A stretch of DNA of 64,000 nucleotides from Rhodococcus rhodnii (lineage in GTDB: Bacteria; Actinomycetota; Actinomycetes; Mycobacteriales; Pseudonocardiaceae): assembly GCA_000720375.1 (NCBI GenBank), contig JOAA01000020.1, positions 186,001 through 250,000 of the forward strand, written 5' to 3'. The notes under the pieces were generated by a model that saw nothing but the letters and a program-made list of their open reading frames with translations, had not been told where the DNA came from and made no database searches. Shown here piece after piece: positions 52,401 to 60,242 of the stretch. Within the stretch, counting starts at the first letter, position 1. Every line of letters starts with the position of its first letter. The translations under genes were made by a program, and so were the position numbers.

Positions 52401-52689
52401 GCTTTATGTACGAGCGGGAGCCGCGAAAAGTTGTGTCAGACCGCGACGCATGTACGAGCGCGCACCGAACTGTTCCCGTTTTGTCGCGGTCAACGGCTTT
52501 CAAGATCACTAACGTGATGGTGCTCACGTTCGGCGTGGGTCGGGAAACGCTTTGATGGCAAGGAATCCAGTTGGCTCGGTCGACAAACGATGGTAGCGCT
52601 CTGTGCCGACGTCAGCACCCGCAGGTATCAGCCACGGCTCGATGAGTCGTTCGATCTGCCCACCGGTCGGCCTGACAAAGGCGGGCCGA
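52401..52689. other. Intergenic region with direct and inverted repeats, no gene seen
   Basis: This 289-bp gap separates the protease start from the arginase-like stop. The 11-bp word ATGTACGAGCG is repeated exactly at 52406-52416 and 52450-52460, 44 bp apart. An inverted repeat AACGTGA-N6-TCACGTT lies at 52511-52530. The first pair is just upstream of the protease and may be regulatory; the second could be a site or a short terminator. Confidence 0.5.
52511..52530. promoter_or_regulatory. Inverted repeat in the protease/arginase gap
   Basis: AACGTGA and TCACGTT are perfect 7-base arms with a 6-base spacer, about 110 bp upstream of the protease start and 160 bp beyond the arginase-like stop. 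Confidence 0.35.
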
Positions 52690-53583
52690 TCAGGTCCGGT
52701 CGGCGAACGCGGTGACGATCGCGTCGGTGAGTTCGGCGGCGTAGCGGCCGTCCGGGTCGAGGTCCGGGTCGTAGATCGCCACGTGGAAGCCGACGCAGCG
52801 CTCGTCGGCCAGCATCGGCCGCAGCAGATCCAGCAGCTCGCTGTACTGCAGGCCGCCGGGATCAGGGGCGTCGGCCGCAGGCATGACTTCGATGTCCAGC
52901 ACGTCGACGTCGAGGTGCACCCAGAACCCGTCGAGCCCGTCGAACCGCTGCAAGGTCCGCGAGGCCACCTCAGCCGCACCTTCGGCCTGGATCTGCGGGG
53001 CGGTCCAGGCTAGGATGCCGGCTTCGGCCAGGTTGGGCACGTCCTCGTCCTCGTCTCGGTTGCCGAGCACAACGACGTCGCTGTCCTGGACGTACGGGCC
53101 AAATCCGCCGATGTCGGTGATGTCGGGCTGGCCGCGGCCGGTGATCAGTGCCAGCGTCTCGCCTGCCGCCGCGCCGATCCGGCCTGCCTGCGCCAACCGG
53201 AGAAAGTCAGCGCTGCCGTCGAAATACGCCAGTCCGTAACGGCCTTTCTGACGCAACGTGAGCATGGGCGCGAGGAGGATGCTGCAGTCACCGCCCAGAA
53301 CCACCGGGAATTCCCCTTGATCCAGGTGTTTCCCGATTCGGTCAGCGAGGCGCACGGTGTAGCTGGCCATCGCTGAGGCGTTGAAGACCCCGTCGCCCGG
53401 CGACCAATCCGAGATGTCGTACCGCGGCGGCACCACATAACCCGCGTCCGACGCGCCAAGCCTGTGCAGCAGGCCCTGATCCCGCAGCGCGCCAGCGAGT
53501 TTGTAGCAGCCGGGCACGACTCCGGGCGCGGGCATGCGCAGGCCCAGATTGGACGGCGCGTCCAGTACGACAATCGGCTTCAT
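52690..53583 (-). CDS. Arginase/agmatinase-family protein with altered metal ligands
   Basis: A 297-aa ureohydrolase-fold protein from the ATG at 53583. The metal motifs are recognisable but changed: GGDCS (Cys100 for the usual His), DGSAD (122-126, with Ser where DAHAD has His), while DVDVLD (225-230) keeps its aspartates. With two histidines gone, ordinary dimanganese arginase activity is unlikely. A different metal, a different hydrolysis, or a non-catalytic role are possible. It follows the AlaX-like gene by 12 bp in the clpS operon. Confidence 0.85.
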   Translation of the reverse strand: MKPIVVLDAPSNLGLRMPAPGVVPGCYKLAGALRDQGLLHRLGASDAGYVVPPRYDISDWSPGDGVFNASAMASYTVRLADRIGKHLDQGEFPVVLGGDCSILLAPMLTLRQKGRYGLAYFDGSADFLRLAQAGRIGAAAGETLALITGRGQPDITDIGGFGPYVQDSDVVVLGNRDEDEDVPNLAEAGILAWTAPQIQAEGAAEVASRTLQRFDGLDGFWVHLDVDVLDIEVMPAADAPDPGGLQYSELLDLLRPMLADERCVGFHVAIYDPDLDPDGRYAAELTDAIVTAFADRT

Positions 53584-53595
53584 CGCGAAGTTCTC

Positions 53596-54339
53596 TCAAT
53601 CGACGATCTTGATCCGGACGCGGCGGTTCTGCCTGCCCTTGTTCTCCACCTTGGTCACCTGGATACGGCCGATCTGCGCGGTCGACGCGACATGCGTGCC
53701 GCCGTCGGCCTGCACGTCCAGCCCGACGATGTCCACAATGCGCAGCTGCGGCTCGTCCGGCGGCGTGACGCCCATGGTCTTGACGAGTTCCGGGTTGGCC
53801 AGCGCCTGCTCCCTCGGCATGAAGCGGACGTCGATCGGGCGGTTGGCCTCGATCTCCCGGTTGACCGCGTCCTCGACGGTCGCCTTGAACCCGGGTGGCA
53901 GCTCCGGCAGGTTGAAGTCCATCCGCGCCTCCCCCGGCTCCATGTTGCCGCCGGTGACCAGCGCGCCGAAGTCACGGAAAACCGTGCCGCACAAGACATG
54001 CAGACCGGAATGTGTCCTCATCAGACTGCTGCGGCGGGTATCGTCCAGCGCGCCTTGGACCACGGTCCCCACGGGCGGAACCGGATCACCGGCGACGGGC
54101 AGCAGAAACAGGTCCTCGCCCTTGCGCGTGCCCGCGATCCGCGTCGAAACCCCTTGCCACAACAGCACTCCATGATCGGGCGGCTGCCCTCCGCCACCCG
54201 GGTAGAACGCGGAGCGGTCCAGCACGATCCCGGCCTCCGGATCCGCCGGGTCAGACCATAGAACCGTGCATTCCCACTCCCGGACCGTCGGGTCCTCCCA
54301 GTCCAGCCGATACGTCCGGCCGTGATGCCCAATACCCAT
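53596..54339 (-). CDS. AlaX-type alanyl-tRNA editing protein
   Basis: A 247-aa protein homologous to the editing domain of alanyl-tRNA synthetase. AFYPGGGGQPPDHG and the metal pair HSGLH (about 110-114) are present, with the second site VQADGGTHVAS, in which Asp stands where many AlaX have Cys. It should deacylate Ser- or Gly-tRNA(Ala). It lies 18 bp after the DUF2017 gene and 12 bp before the arginase-like gene on the same strand. Confidence 0.93.
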   Translation of the reverse strand: MGIGHHGRTYRLDWEDPTVREWECTVLWSDPADPEAGIVLDRSAFYPGGGGQPPDHGVLLWQGVSTRIAGTRKGEDLFLLPVAGDPVPPVGTVVQGALDDTRRSSLMRTHSGLHVLCGTVFRDFGALVTGGNMEPGEARMDFNLPELPPGFKATVEDAVNREIEANRPIDVRFMPREQALANPELVKTMGVTPPDEPQLRIVDIVGLDVQADGGTHVASTAQIGRIQVTKVENKGRQNRRVRIKIVD

Positions 54340-54357
54340 GCCGACAACCTACTGACA

Positions 54358-54873
54358 TCAGCCGTTGCCGAGCGCGCGGTTGACCGACTCGCCGTACGTG
54401 GGGTCGGCCGACTCGGTGCCGTTGAGCCTGTCCCTGATCAACGGCTGGAACCACATCTCGGTGAGCGCGTCGAGGTAGAGCGTGGCCTTCATCGCCAACT
54501 TCTCGGCCAGGTCGTGCCCCCTGGTGCCGTCCTTGCGCGGACGTAGCATGAAGCGCAGGTTCGTCAACGAGACGAACAGGTCGTCGAAGTGGGACTGGTC
54601 GCAGCCCGGCCCGCATTCGTGCCCCCACCGCTCGAGCGTCCGGGTCACCGCGGCGTAGACCTCGCCTCGCATACCGGCCTCATGGCGCGCCCGGAACTCC
54701 GCTGCCACCTCAGGATCCGCCGAGACGGGCGGGAACAACGCCGCCAACGCCGCCGGACCGCCGAGCTTCGGCGACGAGAAGACCCCACCGGACGGGATCC
54801 GACGCGCCTGGAAGCCCTGCAGCATCTCGGCGAGCACCTGCAGGCCCTCGTACACGAGTCTGTCCGGGATCAT
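54358..54873 (-). CDS. DUF2017-family protein
   Basis: A 171-aa protein from the ATG at 54873, overlapping the clpS stop by 4 bp. The helical sequence contains CGPGCDQSHFDDLFVSLTNLRFMLR, positions about 92-116, and a C-terminal TLYLDALTEMWFQPL. The clpS-DUF2017 pair is kept in actinobacteria including mycobacteria, suggesting a function near the ClpS/ClpC degradation pathway. The biochemical role is unknown. Confidence 0.88.
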   Translation of the reverse strand: MIPDRLVYEGLQVLAEMLQGFQARRIPSGGVFSSPKLGGPAALAALFPPVSADPEVAAEFRARHEAGMRGEVYAAVTRTLERWGHECGPGCDQSHFDDLFVSLTNLRFMLRPRKDGTRGHDLAEKLAMKATLYLDALTEMWFQPLIRDRLNGTESADPTYGESVNRALGNG

Positions 54874-55109
54874 GCCGCCACCACCCCGCTGTGCAGGCCG
54901 AACACCTGCATCCGGGCCGCCGTCACCTCGGCGTCCTCGAGGTTGTCGTAACACCCGACCTCGGCGACACCCCGGGAGTCCACTTCATGGGGCAGGTCGA
55001 GTGCCGTCCCCAATGGCAGACCGACCACCCTGTGCAGCACGAACGCCACCGTGGCCACGCTGTTGACGTCGTCGTCCCACAACAGAACGCGCCATCCCCC
55101 GCTACTCAT
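54870..55109 (-). CDS. clpS: ATP-dependent Clp protease adaptor ClpS
   Basis: A compact 79-aa ClpS from the ATG at 55109. WRVLLWDDDVNSVATVAFVL holds the DDxN-type N-degron pocket residues and VVGLPLGTALDL follows. ClpS delivers proteins with N-terminal destabilising residues to ClpC-ClpP. It is somewhat short because the flexible N-terminal extension is nearly absent. It heads a four-gene minus-strand operon and diverges from the DUF6461-type gene. Confidence 0.93.
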   Translation of the reverse strand: MSSGGWRVLLWDDDVNSVATVAFVLHRVVGLPLGTALDLPHEVDSRGVAEVGCYDNLEDAEVTAARMQVFGLHSGVVAA

Positions 55110-55136
55110 GAACGCATTATCGGCCAGGATAGGGCG

Positions 55137-56867
55137 ATGGGGATCAAAGAGTTCGAACCACTCGTCACGGCCGTGCTGCCCGACATCGTGCCGCTCGTGC
55201 CCCAGGAGCCGGCTGCCCGGCTTGGCCGCTGGGAACCGAAGGGGTACTCCGAGCGCGGTACGAAGGTCCAGTCCGCGCTGGACGAGATCGGTGACGTGCT
55301 GTCCGAGCGGTTGTTAGGCGCGCTGGAGCTGACCGTCGACCGGCTGTCCGTGGACATCCCTGACGACCTGGTGGCGCTGGAACGACCGACCGTGACCAGG
55401 TTCGGCATGGTGTCGATGGGCGGGGAGCAAACCGCCACCAAGCAAGCAGTTGCCATCGTCGAGCAGGTGCATCCCGGGGCGACCGATCTCGTGGTCGAGC
55501 TCGTGCAGGCCTTGCTGGACAAGGCGGCCGTGCCGGACGCGATCGGGTCCGAGAAGGAAGTCGCGGCACAGCACGGCGCCTCGCACTTCGCACTGGCTGT
55601 TGTGGTCTCGACAGCCGTGCTGCGCTCTTTGGGGACCGCAGTCGCCGCCGAGACACCCGCGATCATCGGTGCGGCACTGGGAGCGACGGCGATCGTCGTA
55701 CCGACCGTGCCCAAGCCCGCTGGTTACGCGGCGGCTGTGCTGGCCAAGCGCCGAGCCGAGTACATATTGCCGAGGCACTCTTCGGCGTCGGCTGTCGTGC
55801 GGGACAACATGTTCTGGATCACCGAAGGATCCAGTCCGTCCGATGTGGACTTTTCCGGCAACGGTCTGGTCGCGGCTGTCGATGACGGCGTGGCCATCCG
55901 GACCGGCACGGCGGAAGGCCACGTGCGGCTCACGATCCGTGTCCTGGACGGCCCGCCCGACGAGGTGGATCTGACCGGCTACGACGAGGTCGTGGAGATC
56001 AGCTGGACCGCCCCGGAAGGCGGCGCGGTCGTCAGCGGGGACCAACCGGCGCACGGCTACCACCACCACCAGATGGGCGGCCGCCGCTGGGAGTCGCCGC
56101 CGTGGCCCGGTGATTACCGCATCCGCGTGCAGGTTTCCGGCCGCGACGACGGCGAAGACTTGTATTCGCTGATCATTTGGCAAGCCCCGGCCGCACCTGA
56201 CGTCGTGCACAAGAAGACCGACCGCCTCGGCCATCGGCTGCGCGGCGAACCCGAGCCACCGCTGGTGATCCCGCCGGACGCGGACCACAGGTGGATCGAG
56301 AAAAGCGGGATCAGCCAAGCCGCCACGATCACGGTCATCCAAGGCCTCACCCCCGAAGAGGTGGTCGCGACCTTCGGCGGCGACCCAGCGGCACCGGTGT
56401 CGATGCGGGAGCTCGCGGAACGTCCAGCCTGGGAACGGCTGAGCAATCCGCGATACGGCTACGTGCCTTTGCTCGCAGTGCTCGCCGTGGACGACTACGT
56501 CCTGGCCGTTGAGGACAACGGTTTCGAGGGTGCCGACCGGGAGACGCTGACAGCGTTGTCCCGCAAGGGGAAAGCCGCGAGCGTGTACTGGAACGTCAAC
56601 GCCAACTTCCGGCTCACTTTCGCCGAGAACGGAAATCTGGTGTACTCGGGCTCCCCGCGAATGGAACCGGGCGCCCCGAACATCGAAGACCTCGACTTCG
56701 AGGACTACCGGCACGAGCATGCGAAGGGCATGACCGCGGTCGCACGGTTCACCGGCCGCGGCATCACCGAGGAGGACCTGGCCGCGATCTACGCCGCGGA
56801 CCAGGCTTACGTCCTTGAGGACGAACCACTGCCTAGTGACATGCCAAATCCATTGACGCTCGAATGA
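55137..56867 (+). CDS. Large conserved protein with DUF6461-like C-terminus
   Basis: A 576-aa protein from the ATG at 55137 with AGGATAGGG just upstream. The N-terminal 150 residues are helical. A hydrophobic stretch (SLGTAVAAETPAIIGAALGATAIVVPTV, about 160-187) could be a membrane segment. Then comes a beta-rich region with DGDYRIRVQVS-type strands (about 230-370). The C-terminal 170 residues (VIQGLTPEEVVATFGGDP, YVLAVEDNGFEGA, VYWNVNANFRLTFAENG) look like the DUF6461 family recalled from Streptomyces. The function is unknown. It overlaps the convergent AceE-like gene by 35 bp. Confidence 0.7.
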   Translation: MGIKEFEPLVTAVLPDIVPLVPQEPAARLGRWEPKGYSERGTKVQSALDEIGDVLSERLLGALELTVDRLSVDIPDDLVALERPTVTRFGMVSMGGEQTATKQAVAIVEQVHPGATDLVVELVQALLDKAAVPDAIGSEKEVAAQHGASHFALAVVVSTAVLRSLGTAVAAETPAIIGAALGATAIVVPTVPKPAGYAAAVLAKRRAEYILPRHSSASAVVRDNMFWITEGSSPSDVDFSGNGLVAAVDDGVAIRTGTAEGHVRLTIRVLDGPPDEVDLTGYDEVVEISWTAPEGGAVVSGDQPAHGYHHHQMGGRRWESPPWPGDYRIRVQVSGRDDGEDLYSLIIWQAPAAPDVVHKKTDRLGHRLRGEPEPPLVIPPDADHRWIEKSGISQAATITVIQGLTPEEVVATFGGDPAAPVSMRELAERPAWERLSNPRYGYVPLLAVLAVDDYVLAVEDNGFEGADRETLTALSRKGKAASVYWNVNANFRLTFAENGNLVYSGSPRMEPGAPNIEDLDFEDYRHEHAKGMTAVARFTGRGITEEDLAAIYAADQAYVLEDEPLPSDMPNPLTLE

Positions 56868-59124
56868 TGCTGTCGGCGTCGAGTCCGTGATGGCGGTAAA
56901 CGTCCTCAATAGACCCGGACTGGCCGAACCCCGTCACGCCGAGGCTGGTGTGCCGGACCTGGTTGATGGTGGCCAGGAACGAAAGCGTGTGGGGATGACC
57001 GTCAAGCACCGTGACCAACGGCGTGGCCCGCGAGAAGACCTGGTCGAGGATCCAGGATTCGGCGTGCTCATGGCCTTGGCGGGCGCGTAGGGCGCGGTAC
57101 AGCAGGCCGGGACTGGTCACGCAGACCACGTCCGCGATCACCCCGGTCTGCTGCAACCGACCCGCCGCGGCCAGTGCCTCGGGCACGACAGCACCCATGG
57201 CAGCGATGGTGACCTGAGGATTGTCATTGCGCCGCAAGGAATAAGCGCCCGCGACAACCTGGCGGCGACGCCGTTCCCGCGCCGCCGGGTCGGTCGGCAC
57301 GGCCGCGAGGGTCTGGTCTACCGGCCGAGTAGACAGCCGGAGATACGCCGACCTGCCATCCGGACGCCCCAGCCGAGCCAAGCTGGCCAGCAATGTCCAC
57401 TCTGTATCGATGGCGAACGCGGGCTCGTACGCGATACAACCCGGCTGCTCCAAGCCGATCGAAGGCGTCTTGATCGACTGGTGGGCCCCGCCTTCAGGCG
57501 CAAGCGTCACGCCAGAGGGCGTTCCGACGATGATGGACTGGCCACCCGCGTAAATGCCGTACGACCAAGGCTCCAAAGCACGTTCCACAAAGGGGTCATA
57601 GAGCACACCGATCGGCAGCAGCGGCTTGCCCCACCGGCTCCAGGTCGCACCTAGCTCGCCAAGCAGGCTGACCAGGTTCACCTCGGCGATCCCGAGCTCG
57701 ATGTGTTGCCCGGTCGGCTTTTCCCGCCAGTGCAGGATCGTCTCGGCGTCGTCGGCGAACCAGTCGGGTCGCTCGATCGGCGACCACACGCCCACCTTGT
57801 TGACCCAGCCGCCCAGGTTGGTCGACGAGCTCACATCCGGGCTCACCGTGACCACTCGGGCCGCGGCTTGTGGCGCCGAGCGAGTCAGATCCAGCAGCGT
57901 CCGTCCCAAAGCGGCCTGGGTGGTTGCCGTGCCGGACGGCGTACGTCCAATGTCGACCGGTATCGCGGGCGGATCCGTCAGCCGAATGTCCTTACGCCGC
58001 AACCGAGCTGCTGTGGCGGAGCACAGCCGTCCCGCCGCGCTGTCCTCGGCGAATCCCTGCCATGGCTCGGAAAAGTCGGTGCCGAGGCGGGTTGCCAGAT
58101 CGTGCATCTGCTCGGTGGTCAGCAGTGACGAGTGGTTCTGCGGATGTCCTTGAGTCGCCAGGCCGTGTCCTTTGATGGTGTACGCGAAGATCACCGTCGG
58201 ACGCGAGTCGTCGATGGCCTCGAAGGCCTTGTCCAACGCCTCCAGGTCATGTCCGCCCAGGTTCGCGAAAGCGGCGACCAAGGTGACGTCGTCGAGGCCG
58301 CTGATCAATTCGGCGATCTCAGCGCTGCCGCCCGGCAGCCGCTGCCTGAGCTGGGCCGCGTCGCATCGCAGCAACCGCTGGTATTCCGGGTTGTTCATCG
58401 TGTCGATTCGCCTGCGCAGGCGCGATCCGCCTGGCCGGGTGAACAATTCCTCAAGCAGCCGGCCGTATTTGAGCGTGATGACCTGCCAGCCCGCGGCCGC
58501 GAACATTCCCTGGAGCTTGTCCGCGGCGATCGCAGGCACGACCCGATCGAGGGACTGGCGGTTCAGGTCGACGATCCAGACCAGCTCGCCGAGCTGCGGG
58601 ACCATCGGGTCCATGATCGCTTCCCAGACCGCGCCCTCGTCGAGTTCGGCGTCACCCAGCAGCGAGTACTGCCTGCCCGGTACGGAATCGTCCAGGTATC
58701 GACGGGCGATGGCGCCCCAGATGGGAGCGGTCGCGCCGATCCCGACCGACCCCGTCGAGTAGTCGACCGGATCGGGATCCTTCACGCGGCTCGGATAGCT
58801 CTGCAGCCCGCCGAATTCCCGCAGCCTCGGCAGGTACTCCTGACCAAGAGTCCCGAGCAAGTAGTTGATCGCGTGCAGGACGGGTGAGGCGTGCGGTTTG
58901 ACCGAAACCCGGTCCTCGGCCGTGAGGTGGTTGAACCACAGCGCCGTCATGATCGAGACCATCGACGCCGACGACGCCTGATGCCCACCGACCTTGAGGC
59001 CCGACGGGTTCGGGCGCACCCGGTTGGCGTGGTGCACGATCGCCGTGGACAACCACAGCACCCGGTCCTCGATCTCCCGCAGCACCTGATGCCGGGTCAG
59101 CGCCCGCTCGTCCGTCACGGACAT
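56833..59124 (-). CDS. Pyruvate dehydrogenase E1 (AceE)/transketolase-like thiamine enzyme
   Basis: A 763-aa thiamine-diphosphate enzyme from the ATG at 59124, with GGAGG 5 bp upstream. It has the single-chain order of AceE and transketolase. The thiamine domain has VKPHASPVLHAINYLLG and GDAELDEGAVWEA to IVDLNRQSLD. The pyrimidine domain has GIAEVNLVSLLGELGATWSR, and the transketolase C-domain ends VTGFGQSGSIEDVYRHHG. It is shorter than E. coli AceE (887 aa). No E2/E3 genes are nearby, so the substrate may be another 2-oxo acid. It diverges from the Lrp/AsnC regulator. Confidence 0.88.
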   Translation of the reverse strand: MSVTDERALTRHQVLREIEDRVLWLSTAIVHHANRVRPNPSGLKVGGHQASSASMVSIMTALWFNHLTAEDRVSVKPHASPVLHAINYLLGTLGQEYLPRLREFGGLQSYPSRVKDPDPVDYSTGSVGIGATAPIWGAIARRYLDDSVPGRQYSLLGDAELDEGAVWEAIMDPMVPQLGELVWIVDLNRQSLDRVVPAIAADKLQGMFAAAGWQVITLKYGRLLEELFTRPGGSRLRRRIDTMNNPEYQRLLRCDAAQLRQRLPGGSAEIAELISGLDDVTLVAAFANLGGHDLEALDKAFEAIDDSRPTVIFAYTIKGHGLATQGHPQNHSSLLTTEQMHDLATRLGTDFSEPWQGFAEDSAAGRLCSATAARLRRKDIRLTDPPAIPVDIGRTPSGTATTQAALGRTLLDLTRSAPQAAARVVTVSPDVSSSTNLGGWVNKVGVWSPIERPDWFADDAETILHWREKPTGQHIELGIAEVNLVSLLGELGATWSRWGKPLLPIGVLYDPFVERALEPWSYGIYAGGQSIIVGTPSGVTLAPEGGAHQSIKTPSIGLEQPGCIAYEPAFAIDTEWTLLASLARLGRPDGRSAYLRLSTRPVDQTLAAVPTDPAARERRRRQVVAGAYSLRRNDNPQVTIAAMGAVVPEALAAAGRLQQTGVIADVVCVTSPGLLYRALRARQGHEHAESWILDQVFSRATPLVTVLDGHPHTLSFLATINQVRHTSLGVTGFGQSGSIEDVYRHHGLDADSIIRASMDLACH

Positions 59125-59248
59125 GCCATCCTCCTGCGCAAAGTGATGAACAATGGCATCACCGACCGAGCAGTAGCACAATCGGCAGGCGCAAGTTTGA
59201 GCAGAATGCACGCGTGACGACACCACGACGGCCCGGAGAGTGAGCACG

Positions 59249-59722
59249 ATGCCCAGCCTCGACCCGATCGACGCCCAGTTGCTGCTGGCGCTCACCCGCA
59301 ACCCTCGTGCGACAACCGTGGCGCTCGCGGACGAAGTCGGCATCTCTCGCAACACAGCCCAAGCCCGCCTCGCCCGGCACGAACAGGACGGCACGCTCGG
59401 GTCCTTCGAACGGCGGATCAACCCGGCAGCGGTGGGTTACCCGCTCGGTGCGTTCATCACGGTCCAGCTCGTCCAACGCAAACTGGACACCGTCGCCACG
59501 GCACTCGCGGCGGTCCCGGAGGTGCTGCGGGTGGACGGCATCAGCGGTGTGGTCGACCTGATGGTCCAGGTCGTCGCCACCGACGCGGACGATCTCTACC
59601 GGATCGCCGGCAAGATCCTCGCCATTCCCGGCGTCGAACGGACCAACGTGGCCCTGGTGATGCGCGAGCTCGTCCCCTACCGGATCAGGCCGCTGCTGGA
59701 ACAAGTCGCACAGGGCGACTGA
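59249..59722 (+). CDS. Lrp/AsnC-family regulator
   Basis: A 157-aa regulator from the ATG at 59249; a GTG at 59240 is in frame and both share GGAGAG. The helix-turn-helix reads LDPIDAQLLLALTRNPRATT and LADEVGISRNTAQARLARHE. The RAM ligand-binding domain follows (YPLGAFITVQLVQRK, VDLMVQVVATDADDLYRI). These proteins sense amino acids or 2-oxo acids. The gene is 124 bp from the divergent AceE-like gene, which it probably controls. Confidence 0.92.
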   Translation: MPSLDPIDAQLLLALTRNPRATTVALADEVGISRNTAQARLARHEQDGTLGSFERRINPAAVGYPLGAFITVQLVQRKLDTVATALAAVPEVLRVDGISGVVDLMVQVVATDADDLYRIAGKILAIPGVERTNVALVMRELVPYRIRPLLEQVAQGD

Positions 59723-59804
59723 GCCCCACCTGTCACAGACCGGCGCGTCACCCGGTCTTTGGTTGTGCACGGCCGGAAATCACCGGCCCCACGGGAAGTG
59801 AGAA

Positions 59805-60242
59805 ATGGTGTCTCACGAACACGTGCAAGAACTCGAGTACGCGGGCGCACCACCGAAGTTCGAGGTGGTCGCCACGGTGCCGGGCGCTCCCCCGGCACCG
59901 CGGGGCGCGGAAGCGATGACCATCCTGATCACGCTTCCGCCCGGCAGCCCCGGTGCGCCACCGCACCGGCACTCCGGCCCTGCCTACGGGTTCGTCGTCA
60001 AAGGCGAGATCATCTTCGAGCTCGAAGGCGAGCCGGAGCGGGTGGTCAAGGCCGGCGAGGCGTTCTGGGAGCCGGGTGGTGACGTGATCCACTACCAGGA
60101 CGGGAACAACCTCGCCGACGCCGAGTCCGCCTTCGTGGTCACCATGTTCTGTGCGCCCGGCGCACCGATGCTGACGCCTGTGCCGGCTGAGGAGCTGGAA
60201 GCGCGGAAATACCGTCGGGCACCAAGGCCGTCGCGAGGCTGA
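59805..60242 (+). CDS. Cupin-domain protein
   Basis: A 145-aa single-domain cupin from the ATG at 59805. Cupin motif 1 is GSPGAPPHRHSGPAYGFVVKGE and motif 2 is AGEAFWEPGGDVIHY, keeping the two early histidines, the glutamate-like position and the late histidine for metal binding. The substrate is unknown. The last 104 bp overlap the convergent glpD reading frame. Confidence 0.87.
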   Translation: MVSHEHVQELEYAGAPPKFEVVATVPGAPPAPRGAEAMTILITLPPGSPGAPPHRHSGPAYGFVVKGEIIFELEGEPERVVKAGEAFWEPGGDVIHYQDGNNLADAESAFVVTMFCAPGAPMLTPVPAEELEARKYRRAPRPSRG

